From Bacteroidota bacterium (GTDB lineage: Bacteria > Bacteroidota > Bacteroidia > UKL13-3), in assembly GCA_947457395.1 (NCBI GenBank), contig CANGVA010000002.1:1-64000 (forward strand): a stretch of DNA of 64,000 nt. Direction: 5' to 3'. Position 1 is the stretch's first letter. Each line of letters opens with the position of its first letter. Shown here piece by piece: positions 1 to 9,232 of the stretch. Below the pieces are notes generated by a model that made no database searches, had not been told where the DNA came from, and saw nothing but the letters and a program-made list of their open reading frames with translations. A program made the position numbers and the translations under genes.

Positions 1-2
1 AA

Positions 3-113
3 AACAGTACATTCGAGAACCCATTTAAAACATCTTGCGAAGAAGGAGGGCATAAATTTAATTATGCTTTCCTCTTCAAAAGAAAATTATTGGCTTGTTC
101 AACAGTGAATTGA
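3..113 (+). CDS. Possible C-terminal end of a truncated gene
   Basis: The reading frame is open from the window edge for 36 codons to a TGA stop. The residues look protein-like, with a Gly-Gly-His-Lys-Phe-Asn stretch and a Cys near the end. A second frame is also open to a stop at 106-108, so coding cannot be settled from so little. No family was recognised. If real, it converges on the minus-strand gene that follows, with about 65 bases between the two stops. Confidence 0.25.
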   Translation, partial: NSTFENPFKTSCEEGGHKFNYAFLFKRKLLACSTVN

Positions 114-178
114 GAAAAATTTACTGCTTTACATAGGAGACGTGTGTTATGCGAATAGCCTTCCTTTTTCTATCATCG

Positions 179-3100
179 TCACTTTAATATAGTTATTGTC
201 CCATGAAGTGCAAGGTTTTCCCCACATTGAGTTGTACCATTAAGTACATAAAAATAAACCCCTTCCGAAAGTTCTTGTCCATTGTTTGTAAACCCTTGCC
301 AACACAATAAAGGATTGGTAGTTTCAAAAACTGTACTACCCCACCTGTTAAAAACAATAAAATGAATATCTTTAAAGTCTGAAAGACTATTTAATGGCAA
401 ACAGTCATTTACATTGTCACCATTGGGGGTAAATACATTAGGAAAGAATCCTGAACTGTCGGTAAGTTTTACGTTTATGAATATGCTGTCGGTGAATTCG
501 CAACCCAAAGAGTCAGTAGCTGTTAAGTAATAGGTAATAGAATTTTTTGGCGTGGCAATCGGATTATTTGAGTTGGCATCAGATAAACCATCCATAGGCA
601 TCCATTTGTAAATTAAGGCACCTTTTGCATTGAGTATGGCAAATGTATTGTTACAATCAATATCATTAGATTTAGAGATTGTTAATTTTTTGGCAGACTT
701 TTGAATATTAATTGTAATTAAACTATCGCAACCACTGCTATTTAATAATGTATCAATAAAAGTACCGCTCGACCTGTAGATAAACTTACCACTTGGTGAG
801 ATTAAACTATCGCAAATTGCAATAGACATTTTGCTGAATGAAGATAAGTTAGTATAATTAATAGTTATAATACTATCGCAACCATTTAAGGTTGTAAGCG
901 TATCTGTATATTTTCCTGTAATTCCAACTTTTAATTTACCACTTGGTAATAACAAACTATCACACTGTTCAAAGTTTAAAGTATCTATTGTTGCAGTTCG
1001 TGTAAAGTTTATTTTAATTATGCTGTCGCAAAAGAATTGATTAACTAATGTGTCGGTGTAAATTCCTGATTGAGACAAAACAAACTTACCACTTGGACTA
1101 ATAATTTCACTACAAAACAACGTATCAATTATACTTTGGCTTGAACCCAAAATTAAACGAATGGTTAACAGGCTGTCGCCTCCGAAGCTATTTGGAATAG
1201 TGTCTAGATAGGTGCCTGAATTGATAATCAACTCGTTTCTGCTAAAATATTTTATTGGATTACAATTAAAGGTGTCAATACTATTTTTTGTACTTAATAC
1301 TTTTAAATTAATAGTAATTATGCTGTCGCATCCCAAGCTAGATATTAATGTATCACGATAAATGCCACTATTATCCCAAGTGTATTTGCCGCTTGGCGAA
1401 ACTAAATTATATTTAACGGTAGTGTCAACTGTGAGTTTGTTGGGTTTAATTGTTAAATTTAATTTTATAATACTATCACAACCCAAAGCATTTGGTATAG
1501 TGTCAAAATAAGTGCCGGTAGTATCCCACAGATACTTGCCGCTAAAAGAAGTTAAACTTATACAAACAGTAGAGTCTAATTCACTTTTAGATTGTAATAG
1601 CTTAACATTAAAAAACACAATACTATCGCATCCCAAACTATTGGTAAGTGTATCAGTATAAGTACCTGTACTGTCCCAAATGTATTTACCGCTTGGCGAA
1701 AGTAACATTGTGCATACTCCAGTATCTTTTTTAAAAAAAGGCTCAGAAACTAGTACAAAGCCATCAGTTAAAGGAATGCCCCATACATTAGTCTCAATGA
1801 TTGCTTTAAATTTTTTACAGGGTAGTGCAATACTATCGGTAAATGCTCCGGATATATAAGTGAGGCCTTTGCTATCTGTTAATGGAGACCCCATATTGAA
1901 TGAACTTAGGATAATTGAATATGAAGAATAAAGATTATTGATTGCAAATGCTTGAGCGGAAACAACTGTATTCGAATTATCAATACAAGCAATAATGGGA
2001 TTGCCATTGTAAATGGAAGGAATAAAGGGTTTCATTTTGACATCATTTACATCTGCGATCCCTATTAATTGAAGTTGACTGGTTACATAATTATAATTCA
2101 AAGATAGTATTGTTTTTAGTGGGTCAGTTCCGGTAATAAAATCATCCCAAATAATATTACCGTTTACATCTAATTTACATAAATAAGCTCCAGTGTTGAT
2201 GTTTAAATAGGATGGGTTGAAATAAAAATTGTATAAAGAAGGATTATAAGGAGAACTAAATGCCAAAACATGATTTATAGTATCATAATCAAAGCGGTTA
2301 ATTTGCCAATAGGTAGGAAATATTTCCCTTGATATTTTTTTTACCCAGATGATACTATCTAGTCCATTGAGTTTGAACAATAAATAATGAAAACCGATAT
2401 TTAAAGGCTGAAGATTTCCCTTTTGCAATGTATCTGGCTTGGTTATCCTGAATCTGAATATGCAATATGTGTTAATTCCATCTGTAATAGTGTTAATTAC
2501 TTTAATATCAAAATTAGAGGTATCCGCATGTTGGTGTAAAAACAGGTTTTTTAAAGGCTCTTTTACGGCTAATAGGTTTCCGGAAGAATTAAACTTTACT
2601 AAAACATATTTGGTATTTACAAGGTGTAAATTCTTTTGATTATTATTATTTATAATTGCTAAAGTATCAAAAACCAAAGATGAATCTCTTGAATTGTTGG
2701 GAAAGAAAACAGATATTTCATCTGAATTATTTATAGAAAAATGTTCAAAAAGAAGAGAACCATTATGTGTTTTTGGATTTTCACGGGCAATTGTGTTAGC
2801 CCAAACAAATTGGCCGTTTGTATCCAGTTTACATAACAGTATTGCCCTATTTTGACTTGCTTTTGATGACTTATAAAAAGGCGAAGCTATTGTTTTAAAA
2901 AAAACACCTTTAGCATCAACCAGGTTTATGGAATCAAATTGTCCAAAATAATAACAAAAGATTACTTCATTTGTGGAGGTAAATTTTATATCAAAATTAG
3001 TGATTGTGCTCCCAATACCAAAACTAGGTAATCTTATATAATATAAGTATCTACCTTTATTATCAAATTTGATAATGGCCATATTAATTTGAGAAAAATC

Positions 3101-3310
3101 TCTGTAAATAGTAACAGAATGACCATTGCTATCTATTTTAAATTCATCTAAGTAAGTAATAACCTGATATCTGTTACCCACTTTATCTATATGGCATTGA
3201 GGTGCCCACTGTGAACCACTATCACTGTATATCCATCCATCTTGGATGGTTTGGGCCTGTAGCTTATTGATAAAGCAACAAAGACTTAAAAAAAGCAATA
3301 GAAATCTCAT
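179..3310 (-). CDS. Secreted repeat protein with T9SS type B (gliding motility-associated) C-terminal domain
   Basis: This is a 1043-residue exported surface protein. It starts with a signal peptide (about residues 1-20, ending in LQAQ). Residues ~20-520 resemble the beta-propeller-like N-terminal half of large Bacteroidetes surface proteins, with several 'KLDTNGQFVW'-type strands. Residues ~531-873 are seven tandem units of about 49 residues, each built around SPSGK, a short aromatic strand, G-x-Y-x-DTL and GCDSI. A PKD/Ig-like stretch follows, and the last ~90 residues form a CHU_C-type domain (FTPNGD, NRWG, GVYFY), the T9SS type B sorting signal. The role is probably adhesive or structural, but no catalytic motif is visible. 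It lies 145 bases behind the next minus-strand cargo gene and may be co-transcribed with it. Confidence 0.93.
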   Translation of the reverse strand: MRFLLLFLSLCCFINKLQAQTIQDGWIYSDSGSQWAPQCHIDKVGNRYQVITYLDEFKIDSNGHSVTIYRDFSQINMAIIKFDNKGRYLYYIRLPSFGIGSTITNFDIKFTSTNEVIFCYYFGQFDSINLVDAKGVFFKTIASPFYKSSKASQNRAILLCKLDTNGQFVWANTIARENPKTHNGSLLFEHFSINNSDEISVFFPNNSRDSSLVFDTLAIINNNNQKNLHLVNTKYVLVKFNSSGNLLAVKEPLKNLFLHQHADTSNFDIKVINTITDGINTYCIFRFRITKPDTLQKGNLQPLNIGFHYLLFKLNGLDSIIWVKKISREIFPTYWQINRFDYDTINHVLAFSSPYNPSLYNFYFNPSYLNINTGAYLCKLDVNGNIIWDDFITGTDPLKTILSLNYNYVTSQLQLIGIADVNDVKMKPFIPSIYNGNPIIACIDNSNTVVSAQAFAINNLYSSYSIILSSFNMGSPLTDSKGLTYISGAFTDSIALPCKKFKAIIETNVWGIPLTDGFVLVSEPFFKKDTGVCTMLLSPSGKYIWDSTGTYTDTLTNSLGCDSIVFFNVKLLQSKSELDSTVCISLTSFSGKYLWDTTGTYFDTIPNALGCDSIIKLNLTIKPNKLTVDTTVKYNLVSPSGKYTWDNSGIYRDTLISSLGCDSIITINLKVLSTKNSIDTFNCNPIKYFSRNELIINSGTYLDTIPNSFGGDSLLTIRLILGSSQSIIDTLFCSEIISPSGKFVLSQSGIYTDTLVNQFFCDSIIKINFTRTATIDTLNFEQCDSLLLPSGKLKVGITGKYTDTLTTLNGCDSIITINYTNLSSFSKMSIAICDSLISPSGKFIYRSSGTFIDTLLNSSGCDSLITINIQKSAKKLTISKSNDIDCNNTFAILNAKGALIYKWMPMDGLSDANSNNPIATPKNSITYYLTATDSLGCEFTDSIFINVKLTDSSGFFPNVFTPNGDNVNDCLPLNSLSDFKDIHFIVFNRWGSTVFETTNPLLCWQGFTNNGQELSEGVYFYVLNGTTQCGENLALHGTITILK
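690..1717 (-). repeat. Seven tandem ~147-bp coding repeats (about 49 residues each)
   Basis: The units lie inside the type B surface protein and can be aligned by the recurring SPSGK and GCDSI positions. Unit 4 is degenerate: the SGK is replaced by FSRNEL and the Cys of CDS by Gly. The others keep both landmarks apart from unit 3, which lacks the opening Cys. DNA divergence between units is substantial, so this is an old protein repeat rather than a recent tandem duplication. Confidence 0.85.
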
Positions 3311-3318
3311 AATTATGG

Positions 3319-3348
3319 AATAAGAAGGGGCTTTAGCCCCTCCTTATT
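3319..3348 (-). terminator. Weak stem-loop between two cargo genes
   Basis: AATAAG-a-AGGGGC and GCCCCT-c-CTTATT pair around a TTTA loop with one mismatch. It lies just after the stop of the upstream minus-strand gene. The following tract is not a clean T-run, so termination may be partial. Confidence 0.45.
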
Positions 3349-3355
3349 ATAATAT

Positions 3356-4459
3356 TTATTGCTTAACCACTTTTAAAGATTTAACAATATTATTTTCAAA
3401 ATGCACCTGTACAAAATAAACCCCTTCTTTAAGTTCAGATGTGTTTAATTCTCCATTTTCAATTTTGGTTGAATTTAATACCTTTTTGCCTCTCATATCA
3501 TAAACAACTAATTTTAGAATTGGTTTGTTACTTGATATTTGTATGAAATTGTTAAAAGGTATTGGACTTGCAGTTAGTTGTATTTTTTCAACATTATTGC
3601 TTAAATCTGTTTTAACTGAAGTAAGTGGGCTTGGTGGTGGTGGTGCAACAAATCTCGGACAAGTTAGTTCGCAGGGTTCCTGTGAAACAAGGGTGCCCGT
3701 AACGGTTCCCCCTCCTGGAATTTGTGCCTCAAGCTTATTCGGATAACTGTTATAGTCAGGCATTGGCTGGTTCTCGCAATTACCTCCATCGCCATCGTAA
3801 GAAATTGGCATCCATTTGCTAATAGTTTCTCCATTACTAAGTGTTATAACCTGCCAATTGTAAGTTACTTTACAACATACATCATTGCATGGTATTGCTT
3901 GGGTTACAGTTGAACTTGATGAGACATAGAAAGTGTCAACCTTCCCCAAATCATCTGGAGCACCAACAAAAAATGAGCCATCCGGAAAACTAAGCTGAAC
4001 CAAAGAATAGCATGCTCCTTTGAAGTAAACTTCGTAATTACCTTGTGATGGATTTCCAGGTTGTTGTCCTATTAAATTATTTATTGCATCAGTAGCAGCT
4101 TGTTTTAAGTCTGCCGCTGTCATTGGGTTTGGTATGGTACAAGTAGGATCTGTAGGACATGGTGGATTGAAAGAATTGTACCAGTTCCGACTATCCACAA
4201 CAACATAGTCTTCAATAATAATTGAAGTAACACCATTGCAAATGCGAATGCGGTAACCTATCATGACAAAAACTGATGGACCTTTCTCGGGAGGAGGTCC
4301 CGGACATGTTGCATCGCAAAGAGATATTGTTTCCCAAATAACAGGTCCTGGTGGGCATGGGTCGTTACACAAATGAGGCTGAGCATTTGCTTTAAAAAGA
4401 ACACTCACTAATATCAGTAACAGTGTCAGAAAAATTGATTTTTTTATTAATGTTTTCAT
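3356..4459 (-). CDS. Secreted cysteine-rich protein with T9SS type A sorting domain
   Basis: The protein has 367 residues from the ATG that directly precedes a good signal peptide (MKTLIKKSIF..., cleavage near residue 27 after NAQ). An in-frame upstream start would add 21 residues in front of the signal peptide and is unlikely. An A-rich leader precedes the chosen ATG. The mature part carries 14 cysteines, many in C-x2-5-C pairs (CNDPC, CDATC, CPTDPTC, CNDVCC, CELTC), and proline-rich linkers. The last ~75 residues are a Por-secretion type A domain (SPIPFNN, VYDMRGKKV, LKEGVYFVQV, VVKQ). I do not recognise the central domain. The even cysteine number fits a disulfide-bonded extracellular protein. 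Confidence 0.9.
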   Translation of the reverse strand: MKTLIKKSIFLTLLLILVSVLFKANAQPHLCNDPCPPGPVIWETISLCDATCPGPPPEKGPSVFVMIGYRIRICNGVTSIIIEDYVVVDSRNWYNSFNPPCPTDPTCTIPNPMTAADLKQAATDAINNLIGQQPGNPSQGNYEVYFKGACYSLVQLSFPDGSFFVGAPDDLGKVDTFYVSSSSTVTQAIPCNDVCCKVTYNWQVITLSNGETISKWMPISYDGDGGNCENQPMPDYNSYPNKLEAQIPGGGTVTGTLVSQEPCELTCPRFVAPPPPSPLTSVKTDLSNNVEKIQLTASPIPFNNFIQISSNKPILKLVVYDMRGKKVLNSTKIENGELNTSELKEGVYFVQVHFENNIVKSLKVVKQ

Positions 4460-4835
4460 TTTTGATTTTTTTGATAAATTTAAAATTTGAGGTAGTTTGG
4501 TTTCATATTTCAGGCTTTTCAAAAGTCAAGTAAAGCCTGCATCACTGTAAACAGGGCAGGCGTCAAGGTTTAAATGTCCAACAAACGGTATTAATAAAGG
4601 CTTTATTCTTAATCCAAAATAAGAGTAAAGCATTTTTGTTAAAAGCGAATTTAATAAAAAGCAAGTACAAAAAGTCAACATAATTACGAAAAAGTAATTC
4701 GTCAAAACAGTACTTATTATTCCGTGTCGTTTCATAGGCTTTCGCATAACTAATTGACTGTAAAATATTGCCACTCCGGCTAACTGCTTTTTTAGCATCT
4801 TTGCATAGGCAAAATAAATTATTGAATTTCTTTTC
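4460..4835. other. Intergenic region between divergent genes
   Basis: This AT-rich stretch separates the cysteine-rich cargo gene (minus) from the small membrane protein gene (plus). Two minus-strand frames of ~125 codons cross it, but both run into the plus-strand gene, overlap each other and are rich in Cys, Phe and Lys with no recognisable domain, so I treat them as non-coding. No complete TTTG/TAnnTTTG promoter was found here. Confidence 0.6.
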
Positions 4836-5336
4836 ATGGAGCCTTTTAACGAAAAACAGGAAGCAAGAAACAGCAATTGGATTTGGATACTCATACCCAT
4901 TGGTGCAGCCTTGCTTTTTGCATCTTACCTCACTGAAGGAGATGCCATAGATCAATTATTATTATGGCTGCCCGGTTTAATTGTTTCAATTACTTTGGTT
5001 GTATGCATCAGGTTATTAAACCTACAAACGGAAATAAATAATAGGGGTATAAGCGTAAAATTTAGCCTGTTTATGTCAAAGCCTGATTTGTATTTATGGG
5101 AAGATATAAGCCGGGCCCACATTAATAAATATCGTCCAATTGCTGAATACGGAGGCTGGGGATATCGGCTGGGGTTATTTACGAAAAAACGAGCCTACAG
5201 TATTTCCGGCAATATGGGGTTGGAGCTTACGCTAAAAAATGGGCAAACTGTAATGATTGGAACAAAGAAAGCTGAGGAAATGCAAGCATACCTGCAATAC
5301 CTGAAATCAGCACATCAGATTGCTGCTATAAAATAG
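4836..5336 (+). CDS. Small two-helix membrane protein, PH-domain-like
   Basis: The protein has 166 residues. Two hydrophobic helices (about 16-32 and 40-62) are followed by a ~100-residue soluble part with strand-rich segments and a conserved-looking LYLWEDISRAHINKYRPIAE stretch. This layout matches small Bacteroidetes membrane proteins with a bacterial PH-like domain; the assignment is by architecture only. It stands alone between a divergent cargo gene and a convergent flavoprotein gene whose stop is only 19 bases away. Confidence 0.8.
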   Translation: MEPFNEKQEARNSNWIWILIPIGAALLFASYLTEGDAIDQLLLWLPGLIVSITLVVCIRLLNLQTEINNRGISVKFSLFMSKPDLYLWEDISRAHINKYRPIAEYGGWGYRLGLFTKKRAYSISGNMGLELTLKNGQTVMIGTKKAEEMQAYLQYLKSAHQIAAIK

Positions 5337-5355
5337 CTGTATAAATGCTGATGAA

Positions 5356-6579
5356 CTACTTTGCCGCGCCTAGGCCGGCCAGGTAACCAGTTGTCCATGC
5401 GGCCTGAAAATTAAACCCACCTGTGATTCCATCAATATCCAGAATTTCACCGGCAAAATAAATGTCTTTGCAGCGCTTGCTTTGCATGGATTTAAAATCA
5501 ACATCATCCAGCCCCACACCACCGCAGGTTACAAACTCTTCTTTAAACGGAGTTTTTCCTTTTACGTGGTAGGTATCATAAAGCAAGTTATTTACAAAGC
5601 GGTTTACATCTTCTTTAGAAATTTCGCCCCATTTCATTTTATCATTGATACCGGTTTTTTCAAACAGATAATGAAGTAAACGTTTGGGCAATACAAACGG
5701 GAACAGCACATTGATTTGCTTAGAAGGATTGGCTGCTTTTAAATTCATAAGTTCCAGGCGTGCCACTTCTTCTTTCTTTTCATTCATCCAGTTTACCTGT
5801 ACCTGAAAATCGTAATCTTTATCGGCTAAGATGCGTGCTCCGTAAGAGGATAATTTTAACACAGCAGGACCACTAAGGCCCCAATGGGTAATAAGCACCG
5901 GACCGCTGAACTCCAGCTTGGTGTCTAGTATTTTAACTTTTGAAGGGTTAACCGAAATACCTTGTAATTGAGCCAGTTCTTCATCCTGAATATTAAAAGT
6001 AAATAAAGAAGGCACAGGCTCAATAATTTGGTGGCCGAGTTCTTTTATCCAGTTCATGCCTTCCGCTTTAGGACTGCCGCCACATGCAATTATCAATTTA
6101 TCACATTCCATCTTCTCACCGGTACCCAGCTTCAAATCAAAACCACCGTGAAAGCGCGAAATAACCTGTTTTATCTCGGTTTGTTCTTTAATTTCTATTT
6201 TGAGTTTTTTAGCCTCTTTAAGCAGGCATTTAATAATGGTTTCAGAGTTATCTGTGGTAGGAAACATGCGGCCATCGTCCTCCGTTTTTAATTTCACACC
6301 TCTTTCTTCAAACCACTTAATGGTATCGGTAGTCATAAACCTGCTAAAAGCACTTTTTAGTTGCTTCTCTCCTCGGGGATACGACATGGATAACTGCTTT
6401 AAATCAAAACAGGAATGGGTAACATTACAGCGTCCGCCACCGGAAACAGCCACTTTGCTGAGGAGTTTATTGGTTTTTTCAAGAATAATAACCTCCGTAT
6501 CCTTATTTGCCTGCGCACAGGTAATGGCAGCAAAAAAACCTGCTGCACCTCCTCCTGCTACAACTACCTTTCTTTTCAA
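5356..6579 (-). CDS. NAD(P)/FAD-dependent oxidoreductase, BaiN/HI0933 family
   Basis: This 407-residue flavoprotein has an N-terminal Rossmann dinucleotide motif (VVVAGGGAAGFFAA, residues 5-18) and the family hallmark GGGRCNVTH (47-55). A C-terminal FAD-binding segment carries GEILDIDGITGGFNFQAAW. These three features define the HI0933-like family (TIGR00275), whose members include BaiN-like bile-acid reductases; the substrate here is unknown. Length is normal for the family. It faces the preceding plus-strand gene and is separated by ~70 bases from the second FAD oxidoreductase upstream, so the two may be co-transcribed. Confidence 0.95.
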   Translation of the reverse strand: MKRKVVVAGGGAAGFFAAITCAQANKDTEVIILEKTNKLLSKVAVSGGGRCNVTHSCFDLKQLSMSYPRGEKQLKSAFSRFMTTDTIKWFEERGVKLKTEDDGRMFPTTDNSETIIKCLLKEAKKLKIEIKEQTEIKQVISRFHGGFDLKLGTGEKMECDKLIIACGGSPKAEGMNWIKELGHQIIEPVPSLFTFNIQDEELAQLQGISVNPSKVKILDTKLEFSGPVLITHWGLSGPAVLKLSSYGARILADKDYDFQVQVNWMNEKKEEVARLELMNLKAANPSKQINVLFPFVLPKRLLHYLFEKTGINDKMKWGEISKEDVNRFVNNLLYDTYHVKGKTPFKEEFVTCGGVGLDDVDFKSMQSKRCKDIYFAGEILDIDGITGGFNFQAAWTTGYLAGLGAAK

Positions 6580-6650
6580 AATGAGCTAGAATTTTAAGTT
6601 AAGCGACCAAAAAAAGTCGGTGCAAAAGTAGCAATAATTTCAGAATTGCC

Positions 6651-7898
6651 TCAATCGTTCAGCAGCAGTTTAACGTAGAATAGCGGATTGCGCAGTTTTG
6701 CTCGTAAATCCAGGTCTTCAAACATGCAACTGATTGTTTCCCTGAGGGCTTTATTCTTATTGGCTTTATTTACCACAAAGTTAAACAGCCATGGGTATTT
6801 GCATAGCTTTTGCATGGTGTGGCTTAGCTTCAGCTCATCCCATTGTCTATCATAAAATGCTATATCATAGCGATTTAGAAATGCCTCATCAAAGCGATTG
6901 GCCGCAATAGCCTCTTTAATTACCGATGCCGCCATCATACCACTATACAAGGCATTGCCAATGCCCTCTCCGGTAAAAGGATCAATCAATGAACCGGCAT
7001 CGCCTACCAGCAGGTATCCGTTGCCTGAAAGTCTGCGTTTTTTTGAACCCAATGGCAGGCCCCAACCCTGTATCTTGCCCTGCAACGTAGCATGTTTAAA
7101 ACGATCCTTAATTTTCGGATTATTGGCAATGGCTCTTAGCATGTCTTCTTTCAGGTTTACCTTCTTTTTGCTAACCGTGGCACTCAGCATGCCTGCACCC
7201 ACGTTGGCTTCTCCGTTAGGAAGCGGAAAAATCCAGAAATAACCGGGCAGTAATTCTTCTAAAAAATGCAGTTCAATAAAGTTTTGCGGATGCATGCCCT
7301 CTACCCCTTTGTAATATGCCCTGATACCTGCGCAATAGTGGTTATTCTCCTTTTTAATACCCGCCAGTTTTTTGGCTACAATAGAACGATCACCTTCGGC
7401 ACCAATAAGCAACTGTATGTCGGATATGGTTTCAGTTTTTCCGTTTTGAATATAGGTTATACTGGAAGACCCCTGACTTTGATTAATTTCTGTTACTTCT
7501 GCACCCTCTAAAACGTTGGCATATGCACGGTTAATGAGTTTAAACAGCTCATGGTCAAAATGCATTCTTTTGGCAATAAAACCCGGAGGATGGGTTTCCT
7601 TGCTCATATCCGATTTAAAGGGTATATCAATATGTTTTCCGTTAGGGGCAACAAATTTTACACCCCAGCTGTCAATGAATTCATTTGTTTTGGCAGCAAA
7701 GTGATGCACAATCTTCGGATCAAGTTCATTTAGCACGTATACGGTTTTTCCACTCAGGGCATCACCACAAACCTTATCTCGCGGAAATGTTTGTTTTTCT
7801 ATAATGGTATGTGGAATGCCGTATTTGGCAAGAAAAAGAGAAGTGGCACAACCACCCGGACCAGCACCAATGATAACTATTTGATGAGATGAATTCAT
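6651..7898 (-). CDS. Geranylgeranyl reductase-family FAD oxidoreductase
   Basis: The protein has 415 residues from the ATG immediately before the Rossmann fold; an in-frame upstream start would add 12 residues with no conserved content. Motifs in order are IVIIGAGPGGCATS (FAD), RDKVCGDALSG, GYFWIFPLPNGEANVGAGM (the PxxYxWxFP-like signature of geranylgeranyl reductases) and GDAGSLIDPFTGEGIGNALYSG (FAD ribityl contact). The family reduces isoprenoid chains or related lipids; a role in quinone or carotenoid side-chain reduction is inference. It is the first gene of a possible two-gene unit with the BaiN-like flavoprotein and is divergent from the MscS gene. Confidence 0.92.
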   Translation of the reverse strand: MNSSHQIVIIGAGPGGCATSLFLAKYGIPHTIIEKQTFPRDKVCGDALSGKTVYVLNELDPKIVHHFAAKTNEFIDSWGVKFVAPNGKHIDIPFKSDMSKETHPPGFIAKRMHFDHELFKLINRAYANVLEGAEVTEINQSQGSSSITYIQNGKTETISDIQLLIGAEGDRSIVAKKLAGIKKENNHYCAGIRAYYKGVEGMHPQNFIELHFLEELLPGYFWIFPLPNGEANVGAGMLSATVSKKKVNLKEDMLRAIANNPKIKDRFKHATLQGKIQGWGLPLGSKKRRLSGNGYLLVGDAGSLIDPFTGEGIGNALYSGMMAASVIKEAIAANRFDEAFLNRYDIAFYDRQWDELKLSHTMQKLCKYPWLFNFVVNKANKNKALRETISCMFEDLDLRAKLRNPLFYVKLLLND

Positions 7899-8024
7899 TT
7901 GTAATTTGTTGCAATGATAATAGGCAAAGGTCAAATATTGCTATACCTGCACTGAATCTATTGAAAAAATATAGTTGTGCTTATAGCTGCTGATATTATT
8001 TTTTGATATGCTTACATTTGTTGC

Positions 8025-9113
8025 ATGGAACAAGCCGTATGGTTAGAAACGGATTTTTTTGGTAATTCCCTTAAAGATTATGCCTGGTGTATTGGCATTT
8101 TATTGCTGGGTATTTTGCTAAAGCGCTTGGGTGCCACATTTTTAAGCAAGCAATCGTTTCGCATTTTCAAGCAGTTTTCAAAAAACCAGTTTTCTGAGGT
8201 ATTTGTAGAGTTGCTGCGCAAGCCCATAGAACAGCTGCTATTATTACTTATTCTATATTTTGCCTTTGAACGGCTTACCTTTCCAATTAGCTGGAATTTG
8301 GCTCCTGATAGCCAATATGGTCTACGCTGGTTTATAGATTCGTTTTATGGCGTGGCTTTGTTTGTGGTGATAGCCAAAATACTGCTGAAAGCTACTGATT
8401 TTTTTGCTTATGTATTACAAAACAGGGAAGAATCACCGGTTTCTATTGAACTGTCTAATTTTTTGAAAGAACTTATAAAAGTAGTGCTGGTGGTATTATG
8501 TGTATTTGCAGGACTGCGTTTTGTGTTTGATGTAAATATTACAGCACTAGTGGCATCTCTTGGTATTGGCGGTTTGGCAGTTGCACTTGCTGCTCAAGAC
8601 ACACTGGCCAATTTACTTGGCTCATTTGTAATCTATCTGGATAAGCCCTTTAAAGCCGGTGATTTGATTGAAGCTGATGGCATATCCGGGCGCATTGAAC
8701 ATGTTGGCTTTCGCACCACCAGGATACGCACGCTGGAGAAAAGCCTGATTACTGTACCTAATAAAAAGCTGATTGATACAGCACTCAATAATATTACTTT
8801 AAGTGATGCAAGACGTGTACGCTTTAATGTAGGTCTTACTTACAACAGCAAGCCCGAGCAGATTACAAGTATCATTGACGACATAAAATCTGTTATTGCT
8901 GCCCACCCTAAAACCGGGGAAGATTATGTGGTGCGTTTTGTTGATTTTGATAGCAGCTCCCTTAATATTCTGGTCATTTATTTTGTGCAAAGTAATGAGT
9001 ATGAGGTAATGGTTGATGTTAAAGAGCAAATTAACCTAAGCATTATGAAAATAGTTGAAAAGCATGGCTGTTCCTTTGCTTTTCCTACACAAACCATTCA
9101 CTTGCAACAATAA
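8025..9113 (+). CDS. MscS-family mechanosensitive ion channel
   Basis: The 362-residue inner-membrane protein has four or five predicted helices. The last (about 175-200) is the Gly/Ala-rich pore helix followed by the MscS signature (LASLGIGGLAVALAAQDTL then LGSFVIYLDKPFKAGD), and the cytoplasmic beta/alpha-beta domain continues with VGFRTTRIRTLEKSLITVPNKK. The family opens on membrane tension and releases osmolytes. It is slightly longer than E. coli MscS because of extra N-terminal helices. A TAnnTTTG box (8013-8020) sits just before the start but lacks a -33 partner. Confidence 0.95.
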   Translation: MEQAVWLETDFFGNSLKDYAWCIGILLLGILLKRLGATFLSKQSFRIFKQFSKNQFSEVFVELLRKPIEQLLLLLILYFAFERLTFPISWNLAPDSQYGLRWFIDSFYGVALFVVIAKILLKATDFFAYVLQNREESPVSIELSNFLKELIKVVLVVLCVFAGLRFVFDVNITALVASLGIGGLAVALAAQDTLANLLGSFVIYLDKPFKAGDLIEADGISGRIEHVGFRTTRIRTLEKSLITVPNKKLIDTALNNITLSDARRVRFNVGLTYNSKPEQITSIIDDIKSVIAAHPKTGEDYVVRFVDFDSSSLNILVIYFVQSNEYEVMVDVKEQINLSIMKIVEKHGCSFAFPTQTIHLQQ

Positions 9114-9182
9114 TGTGGCTTGCTGCCAAAACAAGATTAGACATTTAATAACTCTGCTTCTGTATTTTCTTTCGTATGCCAT

Positions 9183-9213
9183 TCTGTCAATGGCTTGATT
9201 TTTGGTAAATTTG
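9183..9213 (+). promoter_or_regulatory. Bacteroidetes-type promoter for the gene at 9233
   Basis: TCTG (9183-9186, one mismatch to TTTG) is followed by 19 bases and an exact TAnnTTTG box, TAAATTTG (9206-9213). The predicted transcription start is about 6 bases downstream, giving a leader of roughly 14 bases. Confidence 0.5.
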
Positions 9214-9232
9214 TCCATATTGATTTAAATTG

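Noticed and set aside
4526-4955. Two overlapping minus-strand frames of ~125 codons
   Set aside because: They overlap each other and the real plus-strand gene at 4836, and are Cys/Phe/Lys-rich with no family resemblance.
8013-8020. TACATTTG as promoter of the MscS gene
   Set aside because: No -33 TTTG is present at the right distance and the start would be almost leaderless.
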